A DNA stretch of 64,000 nucleotides from Polynucleobacter sp. UK-Mo-2m-Kol15 (GCF_018881505.1 NZ_JACVQC010000001.1:851927-915926); one strand, 5' to 3'; shown: positions 8,173 through 17,145, counted from the first letter of the stretch. Notes: generated by a model not told the origin, from the letters alone. A program made the numbers and translations.

Positions 8173-9147
8173 TTAATCTACAGTAATCTTTGCGCTCTCC
8201 ACTACCTTTTTCCAGCGAGCTACTTCTTTTTGTACAAGATTTTTCAATTGCTCAGGGGTGCCAGTTTCGACTTCGGCGCCTTGATCCTCAATTTTTTTCT
8301 CGTTAGCCTTATCGTTCAGAGTCAAGTTTAATTCTTTATTGAGACGATTAATAATTGCAGTAGGCGTCTTTGCTGGTGCAAACAGTGCATACCACTGAGT
8401 GACACTCATATTTGGTATGCCTTGTTCTCTGAGGGTGGGAACATTAGGGAGTACGCTGGAGCGTTTTTCACCTGCAATACCCAATGCCCTTAATTTTCCA
8501 CCAGTCACAAATGGAAAGGCGCTAAATAAGCTTGGAAACATGACTTGGGTTGTGCCGCCAATCGTATCGACCAGTGCTGGTGCTGATCCTTTATAGGGAA
8601 CGTGCAGCATTTGTGTGCCGGTATTAATTTGAAACAGCTCTGCAGTGAGATGCGGTGCAGTTCCGATACCAGCAGAAGCGTAGCTAATTGAATCAGGTTT
8701 GGACTTGAGTAGCGCCACTAATTCTTTGGCATTAGTTACCGGCAGACTGTTAGTGCTAACTAGCAGGGTAGGTGAGCTGGCAACCATGCCAATCGGCTCA
8801 AAGTCGGCAATAGGATCATACTTCAAGCGTTGAAGTGCTGGGTTGATGCCATGCGTAGCAATATAGCCCCATAAGATGGTGTGACCGTCTGGTACCGCAC
8901 GTGCGACAAATTCAGTAGCGATGGCGCCATTTGCCCCTGGCTTATTGTCAACAATGACTGGTTGTCCCAATTTTTGACTAAGGCCTTGGGCAACAATTCG
9001 AGCCATTGCATCATTCGCGCCACCAGGCGCTGTAGGCACAATAATGGTGACGGTTTTGGTGGGATAGGCTTGCGCAAATGCAGAACCTGAGAATAGGGTT
9101 GTGATGCACAGCCCGCTCAAAACGAGGGTTTTACGGATATTAATCAT
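8173..9147 (-). CDS. Bug/TctC-family periplasmic receptor 3
   Basis: The frame is open to 9189, but the better start is the ATG at 9147. It has TAGGAG seven bases upstream and gives a normal signal peptide (MINIRKTLVLSGLCITT, ending SAFAQA). The 324-residue product opens its mature part with YPTKTVTIIVPTAPGGANDA, the Bug signature, and contains SYASAGIGTAPHLTAELF. The signal-less ModA-like gene follows with a 4-base gap, an unusual pairing of two different binding-protein folds in one transcript. Confidence 0.92.
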   Translation of the reverse strand: MINIRKTLVLSGLCITTLFSGSAFAQAYPTKTVTIIVPTAPGGANDAMARIVAQGLSQKLGQPVIVDNKPGANGAIATEFVARAVPDGHTILWGYIATHGINPALQRLKYDPIADFEPIGMVASSPTLLVSTNSLPVTNAKELVALLKSKPDSISYASAGIGTAPHLTAELFQINTGTQMLHVPYKGSAPALVDTIGGTTQVMFPSLFSAFPFVTGGKLRALGIAGEKRSSVLPNVPTLREQGIPNMSVTQWYALFAPAKTPTAIINRLNKELNLTLNDKANEKKIEDQGAEVETGTPEQLKNLVQKEVARWKKVVESAKITVD

Positions 9148-9225
9148 TGAAATTCTCCTAATGTCGATTAGTGGTCGAGATTTTTGCATTATTCTGAAGT
9201 TTTACATATTGCAATATTGACAACG

Positions 9226-9996
9226 CTAGTTTAGCTTTTGCTTCTTCCGAATAGACGCCTCTAAGGGTATTGACTCTAGGCTTGGCTCAAGTGCCTCACG
9301 CTCATCAAATACAAAGCAAGTGCCGGTGTAGTGGGCAGATCCTACCTCCTCAAAGTATTTGAGAATGCCACCTTCTAATTGGTAGCTATGTTGCATCCCA
9401 ATCTCACGCATGTAAAGGCCAGATTTTTCGCAGCGTATACCTCCAGTGCAAAAGCTGACCAAAGTTTTATCCATGAGCTCATCCTTATGTGCTGAAATTG
9501 CCTCAGGAAATTCTGTGAATTTATCGATATTAAAGTGCAGCGCATTTTCGAAAGTCCCGTACTCTACTTCGAATGCATTTCGGGTATCCACCATGACCAC
9601 GGGCCGACCTAAGTCATCAGTACCACGGTCAAGCCACTCCTGTAATTTCTTTGGCGTAATAAAGTTTGCACGACCTTGCTCTGGGCGAATCATGGGGTGA
9701 TTCATCCGGATAATTTCATTCTTTATTTTGATGAGCATTTTTTTAAATGGCTGCGTTTCAGACCAGCTATCTTTAGATTCCAGTGATTTGAAGCGAGCAT
9801 CCAGTCGCAACCAGTCTAAAAAGCTACGTAATTCAGGCTCATTACCAGCTAAGAACATATTGATGCCTTCGCCAGTTAATAAAATAGTCCCTTTGAGATG
9901 TCGAGCATTGCATTCATCCAGAATTTTGGCGCGTAACTCGACTAGATTGTCTAGGCTGACAAATAAGTAGGCGGCTATGTTCAGAATCGGTTTCAT
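9226..9996 (-). CDS. trhO: tRNA uridine(34) hydroxylase TrhO (rhodanese domain)
   Basis: This 256-residue protein is of the YceA/TrhO type, which makes 5-hydroxyuridine at tRNA position 34 in an oxygen-dependent reaction. The N-terminal acylphosphatase-like part holds GTILLTGEGINMFLAG (about residues 36-51). The rhodanese domain follows (VVMVDTRNAFEVEYG) with the active-site loop CTGGIRCEK, Cys183 and Cys189. It is separated from Bug receptor 3 and is probably monocistronic. Length is somewhat short of the E. coli homologue, which has a longer C-terminal tail, as is common in betaproteobacteria. Confidence 0.92.
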   Translation of the reverse strand: MKPILNIAAYLFVSLDNLVELRAKILDECNARHLKGTILLTGEGINMFLAGNEPELRSFLDWLRLDARFKSLESKDSWSETQPFKKMLIKIKNEIIRMNHPMIRPEQGRANFITPKKLQEWLDRGTDDLGRPVVMVDTRNAFEVEYGTFENALHFNIDKFTEFPEAISAHKDELMDKTLVSFCTGGIRCEKSGLYMREIGMQHSYQLEGGILKYFEEVGSAHYTGTCFVFDEREALEPSLESIPLEASIRKKQKLN

Positions 9997-10100
9997 GACT
10001 AATCTTCTGTGGTGATAGACGTATTATCGATTAAGACTGCATTAGAGTGATAATCTAAGCACTTTGTATACCTAACTAATGAATATCTATAGGGGCGACT

Positions 10101-10652
10101 ATGTCTGAACGTCTAATTCCTTATCAGCCAATGGATTTGGCAGAGCCTGCCGAGCTAGTGGCTGCAATACGCCAGCGTCGGGGTGGCCAGTTTATTAATT
10201 TGGACCGCATGTTATTGCACAGCACTCCGATCGCTAAGGGGTGGAATCACTTTATTGGTGAGATTCGCAACAACCTTTCATTGGATCCAAAATTGCGCGA
10301 GCTCGGCATGTGCGGGGTAGCTGTTCTCAATGGCGCTGAATATGAATTTTTTCATCACGCTCCTCCATTTATTAAAGCAGGTGGAACCGAGGAGCAAGTC
10401 GAGGCATTGCGTTTGATTGGTCAACCAAGTTTTCCGCGTGCCATTTTCTCTTCTCTGGAGAATGATGCGGTAGATCTCACATTTCAGATGACCCGCAATA
10501 TTCAGGTTGATGGTGCTTTGATGAAACGCTTACAGGTCGCTTTGGGTAATACCGATGCCGTTGAGCTTGTGACTGTGGTTGCAGCCTATAACATGGTCTC
10601 GCGATTTTTAATTGCATTGGATGTCAATCCAGAGGAGCATCCTCCTGAGTAA
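10101..10652 (+). CDS. Carboxymuconolactone decarboxylase-like (AhpD-fold) protein
   Basis: This 183-residue all-helical protein is of the carboxymuconolactone decarboxylase family. The segment LRELGMCGVAVLNGAEYEFF followed by HH and APPFIKAGGTEEQVEAL matches the family core, where Glu, Cys and His form the proton-relay site. The family covers 4-carboxymuconolactone decarboxylases, AhpD-like peroxidase partners and many uncharacterised members. A Shine-Dalgarno-like AGGGG precedes the ATG. The methyltransferase gene starts 3 bases after its stop, so the two probably form an operon, although their roles do not obviously connect. Confidence 0.82.
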   Translation: MSERLIPYQPMDLAEPAELVAAIRQRRGGQFINLDRMLLHSTPIAKGWNHFIGEIRNNLSLDPKLRELGMCGVAVLNGAEYEFFHHAPPFIKAGGTEEQVEALRLIGQPSFPRAIFSSLENDAVDLTFQMTRNIQVDGALMKRLQVALGNTDAVELVTVVAAYNMVSRFLIALDVNPEEHPPE

Positions 10653-10655
10653 TTC

Positions 10656-11849
10656 ATGATCCAGAACTCCACTATAGACTGGATTGAGGATGGTCAGGAT
10701 TGTTCGGCGGTTTGGCATTCTGAAAACGGTATAGCGGCTCACAAAAAAGTAGTCACTGCTGATGACACTCTGACTGCGGATGATGCTTACCATTTAGCTT
10801 GTGAAGGGACTGCGATACTTTGGAGGGGTGATTTTCAGAATGCCCGCCAGCTATTGCAGGCCCTAGTTCGACGAGTTGATAAACCTTCAAAAAAATCTCA
10901 GCGTGCAAGCAAAAGGTTTGGAAAGACAGGAGAGATCGCCTCTCAAAAATCTGTAAAAGATATTTTTAATCAGCATCGCCTCATTCAGTCGCAAAGGGCT
11001 CGAATACTAGGCATGCTCCTGATTCAATGTAATCCTGATCACACTATTTCTTTGCGCAGGGCGCCTGATATCTCAGTAGCTTGTCATGAGGCGTATGGTG
11101 CTGCGACCCAATCTTATGTAGTGTCTTTGCGAGAGCTGCTAGGTGTAATTAGTGCTCATGAATGGCGCAAGAATGGCCTTCCTATTTTGGCTGATGGCGA
11201 TGGCGAACCTGTTTATGTGTACCCCCATTACGGCGTTTTCTCTCCAGTACGAGGTGAGTACATAGAGTTAGTGTGTAACGCTACGTTGCCTAAGGCGCTA
11301 GATACAAACAATATCGCCTTTGATATTGGTGTTGGCACTGGTGTGCTATCTATTATTTTGGCAATGCGCGAGGTTGAAAAAATTATCGCTACCGATCAGG
11401 ATGATCGTGCGCTTGCTTGTGCTAAAGAAAATATTGCATTATTAAATTTAGACTCACGAATCGAAATTGTGAAAGCCAATTTATTTCCCGCAGGAAAGGC
11501 TTCCTTAATTGTTTGTAACCCGCCTTGGATACCTGCCAGACCCAGTTCTACTTTAGAGCACGCTGTTTATGATCCAGAAAGCCAAATGCTCAAGGGATTT
11601 TTAGCTAGGTTGAAAGACCATTTATCGCCTCAGGGTGAGGGCTGGTTAATTCTCTCTGATTTAGCAGAGCATCTTGAGTTGAGAACCCGTCAAGAATTAC
11701 TTAGATGGATTGAGCAAGCTGGTTTAGCGGTCTTAGGTAGGGCGGATACTAAACCCAAACATCCAAAAGTATTTGATGATTCCGATATGTTGTATTTCGC
11801 AAGAGCAGCTGAAATTACTTCTTTGTGGCGCTTGGGAATCAAACACTAA
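10656..11849 (+). CDS. Class I SAM-dependent methyltransferase (PrmC/HemK-like motif)
   Basis: This 397-residue protein has an N-terminal region of about 200 residues without a recognised fold and a C-terminal Rossmann methyltransferase. SAM motif I is FDIGVGTGVLSII. The NPPW tetrapeptide (VCNPPWIPAR) is characteristic of enzymes that methylate planar amide or amine nitrogens, such as PrmB and PrmC. The C-terminus (FARAAEITSLWR) is also typical of this class. Similar long proteins occur in betaproteobacteria as uncharacterised methyltransferases. The target could be a protein glutamine or a nucleic-acid base. Confidence 0.8.
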   Translation: MIQNSTIDWIEDGQDCSAVWHSENGIAAHKKVVTADDTLTADDAYHLACEGTAILWRGDFQNARQLLQALVRRVDKPSKKSQRASKRFGKTGEIASQKSVKDIFNQHRLIQSQRARILGMLLIQCNPDHTISLRRAPDISVACHEAYGAATQSYVVSLRELLGVISAHEWRKNGLPILADGDGEPVYVYPHYGVFSPVRGEYIELVCNATLPKALDTNNIAFDIGVGTGVLSIILAMREVEKIIATDQDDRALACAKENIALLNLDSRIEIVKANLFPAGKASLIVCNPPWIPARPSSTLEHAVYDPESQMLKGFLARLKDHLSPQGEGWLILSDLAEHLELRTRQELLRWIEQAGLAVLGRADTKPKHPKVFDDSDMLYFARAAEITSLWRLGIKH

Positions 11850-11909
11850 GCATCAGTTTTCTAAGCCATACGAATACCCCTAGTGTACTAATGCCCTTAG
11901 GTTGAAGGG

Positions 11910-11938
11910 TTGTGTGCGCAAACTATTTTCCATAAAAT
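11910..11938 (+). promoter_or_regulatory. Putative sigma-70 promoter of the iron-uptake cassette
   Basis: TTGTGT (11910-11915) and TAAAAT (11933-11938) are separated by 17 bases, the standard spacing. The -10 element matches five of six consensus positions. A strong Fur-like box starts four bases downstream and would cover the transcription start, a typical arrangement for iron repression of the TonB-HemP-receptor genes. Confidence 0.55.
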
Positions 11939-11941
11939 AAA

Positions 11942-11956
11942 TGAGAATGATTTTCA
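11942..11956 (+). promoter_or_regulatory. Fur box
   Basis: The sequence TGAGAATGATTTTCA matches 13 of 15 positions of the 7-1-7 Fur motif TGATAATNATTATCA, counting the central N as a match. It is an inverted repeat and sits at the expected start of transcription. Iron-loaded Fur would therefore block the downstream tonB, hemP and receptor genes when iron is sufficient. The genes' functions support this reading. Confidence 0.85.
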
Positions 11957-11994
11957 TTTGTAATACATAAATGTAGTGGCTGGGGGAGATAGAT

Positions 11995-12573
11995 TTGCTG
12001 AGAAGTTTAAGGATGGTATTTCATAAGGATGTGCTCACAATCCTTGTAGTTCTCTCTATACATTTAATGATTTTGCTTGCTGCGAGTCTTTATACACAAA
12101 CCCATTCAGTTTTATTGTCGAGAGAAATCATGACCCTAAATCTTCTGGTGGATTCAAGTGAACGGCATGTATACACACCACCTAAAAAAACGCTAGGTCT
12201 TAGTCTTAGCTCTAAAGACGCAACAGTAGCGGCCCTCTCAATGTTGACTGCTGATCATGCTGATTCCACATTACCCTCATCATCTTTAATGGGTAAAGAT
12301 ATTAAATCGCGAGAGCAGTTTTCAAATCCAAGGCCACCATATCCTCTGGCGAGCAGGCGCATGGGGGAACAGGGGGCTGTCGATCTGCAGCTTTGTCTGA
12401 ATCAGCAGGGCCATGTTGAAAGCGTTGCAGTAATGAAGAGCTCTGGCTATAGGCGGTTAGATCAGTCAGCTGTAGAAACTATTAAAACCTGGAAATTTTC
12501 AGCGCTAGAAATAGTGACCGAGCCATTATCTGATTGCTATCGTTTACCCATACATTTTAGATTGGAAGCCTAA
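11995..12573 (+). CDS. TonB-family energy transducer
   Basis: This 192-residue protein has one N-terminal membrane segment (residues about 14-32, VLTILVVLSIHLMILLAASL), a short linker and a C-terminal TonB domain. The domain shows PRPPYPLASRRMGEQGAV, then SSGYRRLDQSAVETIKTWKF. The linker is shorter and less proline-rich than in E. coli TonB. The TTG start at 11995 is chosen because GGGGGAG lies just upstream; an ATG at 12013 lacks one. No exbB or exbD is in the window, so the proton channel must be encoded elsewhere. Control by Fur is likely. Confidence 0.87.
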   Translation: MLRSLRMVFHKDVLTILVVLSIHLMILLAASLYTQTHSVLLSREIMTLNLLVDSSERHVYTPPKKTLGLSLSSKDATVAALSMLTADHADSTLPSSSLMGKDIKSREQFSNPRPPYPLASRRMGEQGAVDLQLCLNQQGHVESVAVMKSSGYRRLDQSAVETIKTWKFSALEIVTEPLSDCYRLPIHFRLEA

Positions 12574-12574
12574 A

Positions 12575-12751
12575 GTGAATCTTGATTTCCAAGTACTGAA
12601 CCAGGAATCCTATTGCATAGCGAAAGGATTAGAAAGGGTAGTTTCAAGTGCTGCCTTGTTGGGGGAAGACAAATCTATCGTCATTCTGCACGGTGGGGAA
12701 AGATATATTTTAAGTATCACTAAGTTGAGAAAATTAATCTTGACCAAATAA
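12575..12751 (+). CDS. hemP: Hemin uptake protein HemP family (58 aa)
   Basis: This short gene starts with GTG one base after the tonB stop and ends at TAA 12749-12751. The 58-residue product has the HemP pattern in its second half: SSAALLG, then VILHGGERYILSITK, ending KLILTK. HemP/HmuP is a small protein found beside haem and iron TonB-dependent receptors. In Burkholderia it is reported as an activator needed for hemin-receptor expression. Its position between TonB and a TonB-dependent receptor under a Fur box fits. The near overlap with tonB suggests coupled translation. Confidence 0.85.
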   Translation: MNLDFQVLNQESYCIAKGLERVVSSAALLGEDKSIVILHGGERYILSITKLRKLILTK

Positions 12752-12836
12752 TCTTTTTATTAACTCATTAGCCAGCAAAAGTATCTTGATATGCAAATAG
12801 CCAGCGATTTTTTATTTATATCTCTGGAGATTGCAT

Positions 12837-14894
12837 ATGAAACATCAACGGGTCGCGCTGGCCTCAAGTATTGCCCTAACGTTTGGATGGTCGCTTGCCA
12901 TAGACATTCATGCTCAAGAAATTGATTTGCCGAGGATTGATATTGTGGGTCGCGAAGATAATGCGCGCTCTAAAATTCCTGGGACTGTAGATGTAATTAA
13001 TCAGAAACAGTTAGAAATACTGCAGCCTTTATCACTTCAAGACGCCTTAAAGACTGTTCCTGGTGTCAACATTCGTGGTGATGAGGGTGGTCTAGGATCT
13101 ATTCCCAATATTGGAATTCGTGGCCTTAATCCGAATCGTAGTCAAAAGGTTTTGTTATTAGAAGACGGCGCACCTATTCACCCTAGTTTGTTTATTTCTA
13201 ATGCATCCTATTACAGTCCACCAGTTGATCGCATGAGTGGGATTGAAGTCTTGAAGGGTGCCTCGGGGTTGCAATATGGCCCATCAAATATTGGTGGAGT
13301 GGTGAATTACCTAAGCAAAACCCCAGAGCAGGGATTTAAACTTTCTGCTAAAGCTGGTAACTATGGCTATCAACTGGCTCAAATTGAGGCTGGTGGCAAG
13401 TCAGACTCTAACGGAGCTATCGCTGGTGTAAATATTATTAAATCAGAATCGAATGGCTATCAGGACAATGGCTACCAAATGAATGACATCCTATTCAAGG
13501 CGGGTGTCAGTATTAATCCAGATCAATGGTTGAGTATTAAATACACTCACTATGACAATAATATTAATACCTCTTATGTGGGATTAAGGCCTAATCAATA
13601 TAGTAGTAAGCTAAGCTCAAATCCAGCTCCTAATGATTATTTTGTGACACAAAGAAATGCTGTGGACATCAATCATTCCTGGGAGATAAGTCCACTTACT
13701 AAGCTCAATACTTTGCTTTATTGGAGTAAGTTGGACCGAGACTATTGGCGTCAAAGTATTAGTGCTCGCAATGCTGATGGGACGGTCTTTAAAGCTTGTG
13801 ATGGGATCACTAATTGTATGTTTGGCCGTAATCGTGAGTTTCAGATGCTCGGTATTGACTCCCGCGTTTCTCATGAATACAGGGCTTTAGGTATTCAGAA
13901 TGCGTTTGAATTTGGAGTGCGGCTACATACCGAGTCGCAAATTAATCAAATGGTGGCATCTACTAGTTATGCAAAATCAGGTAGGGTTTCTGGTCATGAA
14001 GAAAATAAAGCCAATTCGATGGCAGTCTTTGCTCAAAACCGATTTTTGATTACTAAGGACTTTGCCCTTATTCCTGGTTTGCGCCTAGAAAGTTATCAGC
14101 AAACTCGTAACAATATACTCACTGATAAAAGTGGTAGCGCAAAAAATTTAGAAACTATTCCACAATTCGGTGCGACATGGCAGGTGATTCCAGAGTTACA
14201 GATTTACTCAAGTGTGTATAAAGGTTTTGCACCTGCGCAACTAGCAACTGCAATTAATGAAAAAGGGATTGATCAGCAATTAGCTCCCGAGCGCTCTACC
14301 AATATCGAGCTTGGACTAAGGGGAAAAAATTTAGGGTTTACCTATGATGCTGCCTTGTTTAGCATGAACTTTAGCAATCAAATTGTGAATCAAAGTCTTT
14401 CAGCTGGAATTACTAAAGCTAATGGCGGCAAGAGCTTGCATCAAGGTATCGAATTAGCATTGGGATTTGAATTAGTTCATGGCTGGAGTCTTAGTGGCAA
14501 CATGACCTATATCCCAGTAGCAAAATTTGTAGGAAGCTCCTCAATGGGCAATGATGGTAATCGAATCCCTTATACGCCTGACCTGGTATCGAATTTCGGT
14601 GTGAACTATCAAAAAAATGGCTTTAATTCTTTAGTAAGCCTGAACTACTTATCACATCAATTTGCTGATTCAGCAAATACAGTCAATTCAAACTCAACTG
14701 GCACATTAGGCGAAATACCGTCAATTACCACTGTGAATTGGAGTGCAAATTACTCAATTAGTAAAAGTCTAAAGATCTTCGGGGTGGTTAATAACCTGTT
14801 TAATAAACGTTACATCTCGAGTAGAAGCCCTGACGGCATTTTTGCTGGAGCGCCTTTGAATTTTCAGGCTGGCATGAGTTACCAGTTCTTTTAA
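12837..14894 (+). CDS. TonB-dependent outer-membrane receptor, FecA-like
   Basis: This 685-residue receptor starts at ATG 12837, chosen because GGAGA lies six bases upstream (TTG at 12831 is less likely). It has a signal peptide of about 25 residues ending at IHAQE. The plug domain follows (LQDALKTVPGVNIRGDEGG, IGIRGLNPNR, LLLEDGAPI, GPSNIGGVVNYLSK), close to ferric dicitrate-type FecA receptors. The long beta-barrel ends in aromatic YQFF, the usual outer-membrane assembly signal. There is no FecI/FecR pair nearby and no extra N-terminal signalling domain. Regulation is therefore probably by Fur, perhaps with HemP. The ligand could be ferric citrate, another siderophore or haem. Confidence 0.9.
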   Translation: MKHQRVALASSIALTFGWSLAIDIHAQEIDLPRIDIVGREDNARSKIPGTVDVINQKQLEILQPLSLQDALKTVPGVNIRGDEGGLGSIPNIGIRGLNPNRSQKVLLLEDGAPIHPSLFISNASYYSPPVDRMSGIEVLKGASGLQYGPSNIGGVVNYLSKTPEQGFKLSAKAGNYGYQLAQIEAGGKSDSNGAIAGVNIIKSESNGYQDNGYQMNDILFKAGVSINPDQWLSIKYTHYDNNINTSYVGLRPNQYSSKLSSNPAPNDYFVTQRNAVDINHSWEISPLTKLNTLLYWSKLDRDYWRQSISARNADGTVFKACDGITNCMFGRNREFQMLGIDSRVSHEYRALGIQNAFEFGVRLHTESQINQMVASTSYAKSGRVSGHEENKANSMAVFAQNRFLITKDFALIPGLRLESYQQTRNNILTDKSGSAKNLETIPQFGATWQVIPELQIYSSVYKGFAPAQLATAINEKGIDQQLAPERSTNIELGLRGKNLGFTYDAALFSMNFSNQIVNQSLSAGITKANGGKSLHQGIELALGFELVHGWSLSGNMTYIPVAKFVGSSSMGNDGNRIPYTPDLVSNFGVNYQKNGFNSLVSLNYLSHQFADSANTVNSNSTGTLGEIPSITTVNWSANYSISKSLKIFGVVNNLFNKRYISSRSPDGIFAGAPLNFQAGMSYQFF

Positions 14895-14919
14895 TGTTCC
14901 AATATAAGATCCAAGGTAA

Positions 14920-15135
14920 TCATTTTGCAAATAATTGACTTGGATCTTCCAAAGCTTTGATCTCCCAAGCATTTGCAGCAGGGCCAAGGAAAAACATGGT
15001 GGCCCACTCTCTTAATTGTTCCTTAAATCGAATCTGTGGCTCAATGATGAATTTCATGCTGCTGCTAATTAGGCTGTCTGCCAATACATGCCAACCTGGC
15101 ATTGTTAATACCACTCCAAAATGTTTTACGGGAAC
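14920..15135 (-). pseudogene. C-terminal remnant of a VOC/glyoxalase-family gene
   Basis: Read on the minus strand, the frame from 15135 to the stop at 14920 encodes VPVKHFGVVLTMPGWHVLAD, then KFIIEPQIRFKEQLREWATM and FFLGPAANAWEIKALEDP. This is the second half of a typical VOC domain with conserved HFG, FxIEPxIRFKG-like, ATMFFxDPxGNAxExK positions. An in-frame stop (15136-15138) lies just upstream. Beyond it no family similarity continues, so the N-terminal half is missing. It fills most of the 324-base gap between the receptor and the dehydratase gene. Confidence 0.75.
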
Positions 15136-15218
15136 TTAACAAAGTTTAGTATATTGAAGTGATAAAAATATGAATATCTTGCGGAGATGGTTATGTTGAG
15201 AAATCGATTAGGTGAGCT

Positions 15219-16970
15219 ATGAGTAGTGGTCCAGAAAAGAATAAAAAAACAGCCTCCGAGAGTGGCTTGAGAAAAGGGTTAACTAGTTACGGCGATAAAG
15301 GTTTCTCTTTATTCCTGCGCAAGGCATTTATTAAGGGCGCTGGGTATACCAACAGTGCTTTAGATCGCCCGGTTATTGGCATTATTAACACTGGCAGCTC
15401 ATATAACCCTTGCCATGGGAATATGCCGCAGTTGATTGAAGCTGTGAAGCGAGGAGTCATGCTATCTGGCGGTCTCCCGATGGATTTTCCGACAATTTCC
15501 ATACATGAGAGTTTTGCTGCTCCAACCAGCATGTATTTGCGCAACTTGATGTCGATGGATACTGAAGAAATGTTGCGAGCCCAGCCGATGGATGCGGTAG
15601 TCATGATTGGTGGTTGCGATAAAACAGTGCCAGCACAAATGATGGGTGCAGCCTCAGCAGGTCTTCCTGCGATTCAGTTAATTACTGGCTCAATGTTGAC
15701 TGGTTCACATCGGAGTGAGCGTGTTGGCGCATGTACTGACTGTCGTCGTTACTGGGGAAAATTCCGAGCTGGTGAAATTGATGAAGTAGAAAAAGATGAA
15801 GTCAATGATCAATTGGTGGCTAGTGTAGGTACTTGCTCGGTCATGGGCACGGCTAGCACGATGGCTTGTATATCTGAAGCATTGGGCATGACTGTGCCGG
15901 GTGGCGCTACTCCGCCAGCAGTTACGGCAGATCGTATTCGGATAGCAGAGGAGACGGGTGCTCGTGCTGTACAAATGGCCAAGGATGGTCTGACCATTGA
16001 TAAAGTATTGACGGCCGATGCATTTGAAAATGCCATGCGTGTTTTATTGGCTATTGGCGGCTCCACTAATGGCATTGTTCATTTAGCCGCTATTGCTGGG
16101 CGTATGGGTCTAGAAATTGATTTAGATGCTCTAGATAGGATGGGTGATGAGACTCCGGTGCTATTGGATCTGAAGCCTTCGGGTGATCATTACATGGAAA
16201 ATTTCCATGATGCTGGGGGTATGACTACGCTCTTGCGTGAGCTAAAGCCTTTATTAAAGCTAGATGCAATGACGGTAACCGGCCGCACCTTGGGTGAGGA
16301 GATTGATTTAGCCCCACCAAGCTTTAAGCAGGATGTCGTGCGTCAGTTGAATAATCCAATTTATCCGCGCGGCAGTATTGCAGTCTTGCACGGTAACTTA
16401 GCTCCTGGCGGCGCCATCATCAAACAATCTGCAGCGAATGAAAAGTTAATGGAGCATGAGGGTAGGGCTGTTGTTTTTGAGAATAGCGAGGATTTAGCTA
16501 ATCGCATTGATAGTTCGGATCTAGATGTTACTGCGGATGATATTTTGGTATTGAAAAATATTGGCCCTAAGGGTGCGCCTGGCATGCCTGAGGCGGGATA
16601 CATTCCCATTCCGATGAAGCTGGCTCGTGCTGGCGTGAAAGACATCGTGCGTATTTCAGATGGCCGCATGAGTGGTACTGCTTTTGGGACAATTGTGCTC
16701 CATGTCACTCCAGAAGCTGCTATTGGTGGTCCATTAGCCTATGTCAGAAATGGTGATCGTATACGTCTTAGTGTGAAGCGGCGAGAGATTAGTTTGCTCA
16801 TTTCCAGTGAAGAATTAGCTCGGCGTGCTCAAGAAAATCCAGTGATAGAGCCCACTGCCGAAAGAGGCTATTTAAAGTTGTTTTTAGATACTGTCACTCA
16901 GGCGGACAAGGGTGTTGATTTTGATTTCTTACGGGCCGTCAAAATTGTCGGAAAGACCCCAAAATCCTGA
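15219..16970 (+). CDS. IlvD/Edd-family sugar-acid dehydratase (arabinonate dehydratase-like)
   Basis: This 583-residue protein is of the dihydroxy-acid/phosphogluconate dehydratase family, which removes water from sugar acids or dihydroxy acids using a [2Fe-2S] cluster and Mg2+. Candidate cluster ligands are Cys65 (SYNPCHGN), Cys133 (GGCDKTVPAQ) and Cys206 (VGTCSVMGT). Their spacing equals that recalled for the L-arabinonate dehydratase of Rhizobium, and the insertion ACTDCRRYWG at 171-180 is typical of that sugar-acid group, not of IlvD. Lys135 and the C-terminal RMSGTAFG serine are kept. It opens the plus-strand catabolic run with FAH-family and hydrolase genes. The product would be a 2-keto-3-deoxy acid. 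Confidence 0.87.
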   Translation: MSSGPEKNKKTASESGLRKGLTSYGDKGFSLFLRKAFIKGAGYTNSALDRPVIGIINTGSSYNPCHGNMPQLIEAVKRGVMLSGGLPMDFPTISIHESFAAPTSMYLRNLMSMDTEEMLRAQPMDAVVMIGGCDKTVPAQMMGAASAGLPAIQLITGSMLTGSHRSERVGACTDCRRYWGKFRAGEIDEVEKDEVNDQLVASVGTCSVMGTASTMACISEALGMTVPGGATPPAVTADRIRIAEETGARAVQMAKDGLTIDKVLTADAFENAMRVLLAIGGSTNGIVHLAAIAGRMGLEIDLDALDRMGDETPVLLDLKPSGDHYMENFHDAGGMTTLLRELKPLLKLDAMTVTGRTLGEEIDLAPPSFKQDVVRQLNNPIYPRGSIAVLHGNLAPGGAIIKQSAANEKLMEHEGRAVVFENSEDLANRIDSSDLDVTADDILVLKNIGPKGAPGMPEAGYIPIPMKLARAGVKDIVRISDGRMSGTAFGTIVLHVTPEAAIGGPLAYVRNGDRIRLSVKRREISLLISSEELARRAQENPVIEPTAERGYLKLFLDTVTQADKGVDFDFLRAVKIVGKTPKS

Positions 16971-17145
16971 TCTCCAGGCCATATCGATACGCTTCGCTGA
17001 ACTTGCCCTTATCCGGACAAGATAAGCCGGTGGAGCGCTCTGTTTTGGTGTAAAGTTCTTTTTTCGCTTTAAATCTGATCGCAGTAGTTGAATCAACTTA
17101 TTGGCGAGGCTAGAGAATAATTACAACCAATTGGAGAGAGTTTCT

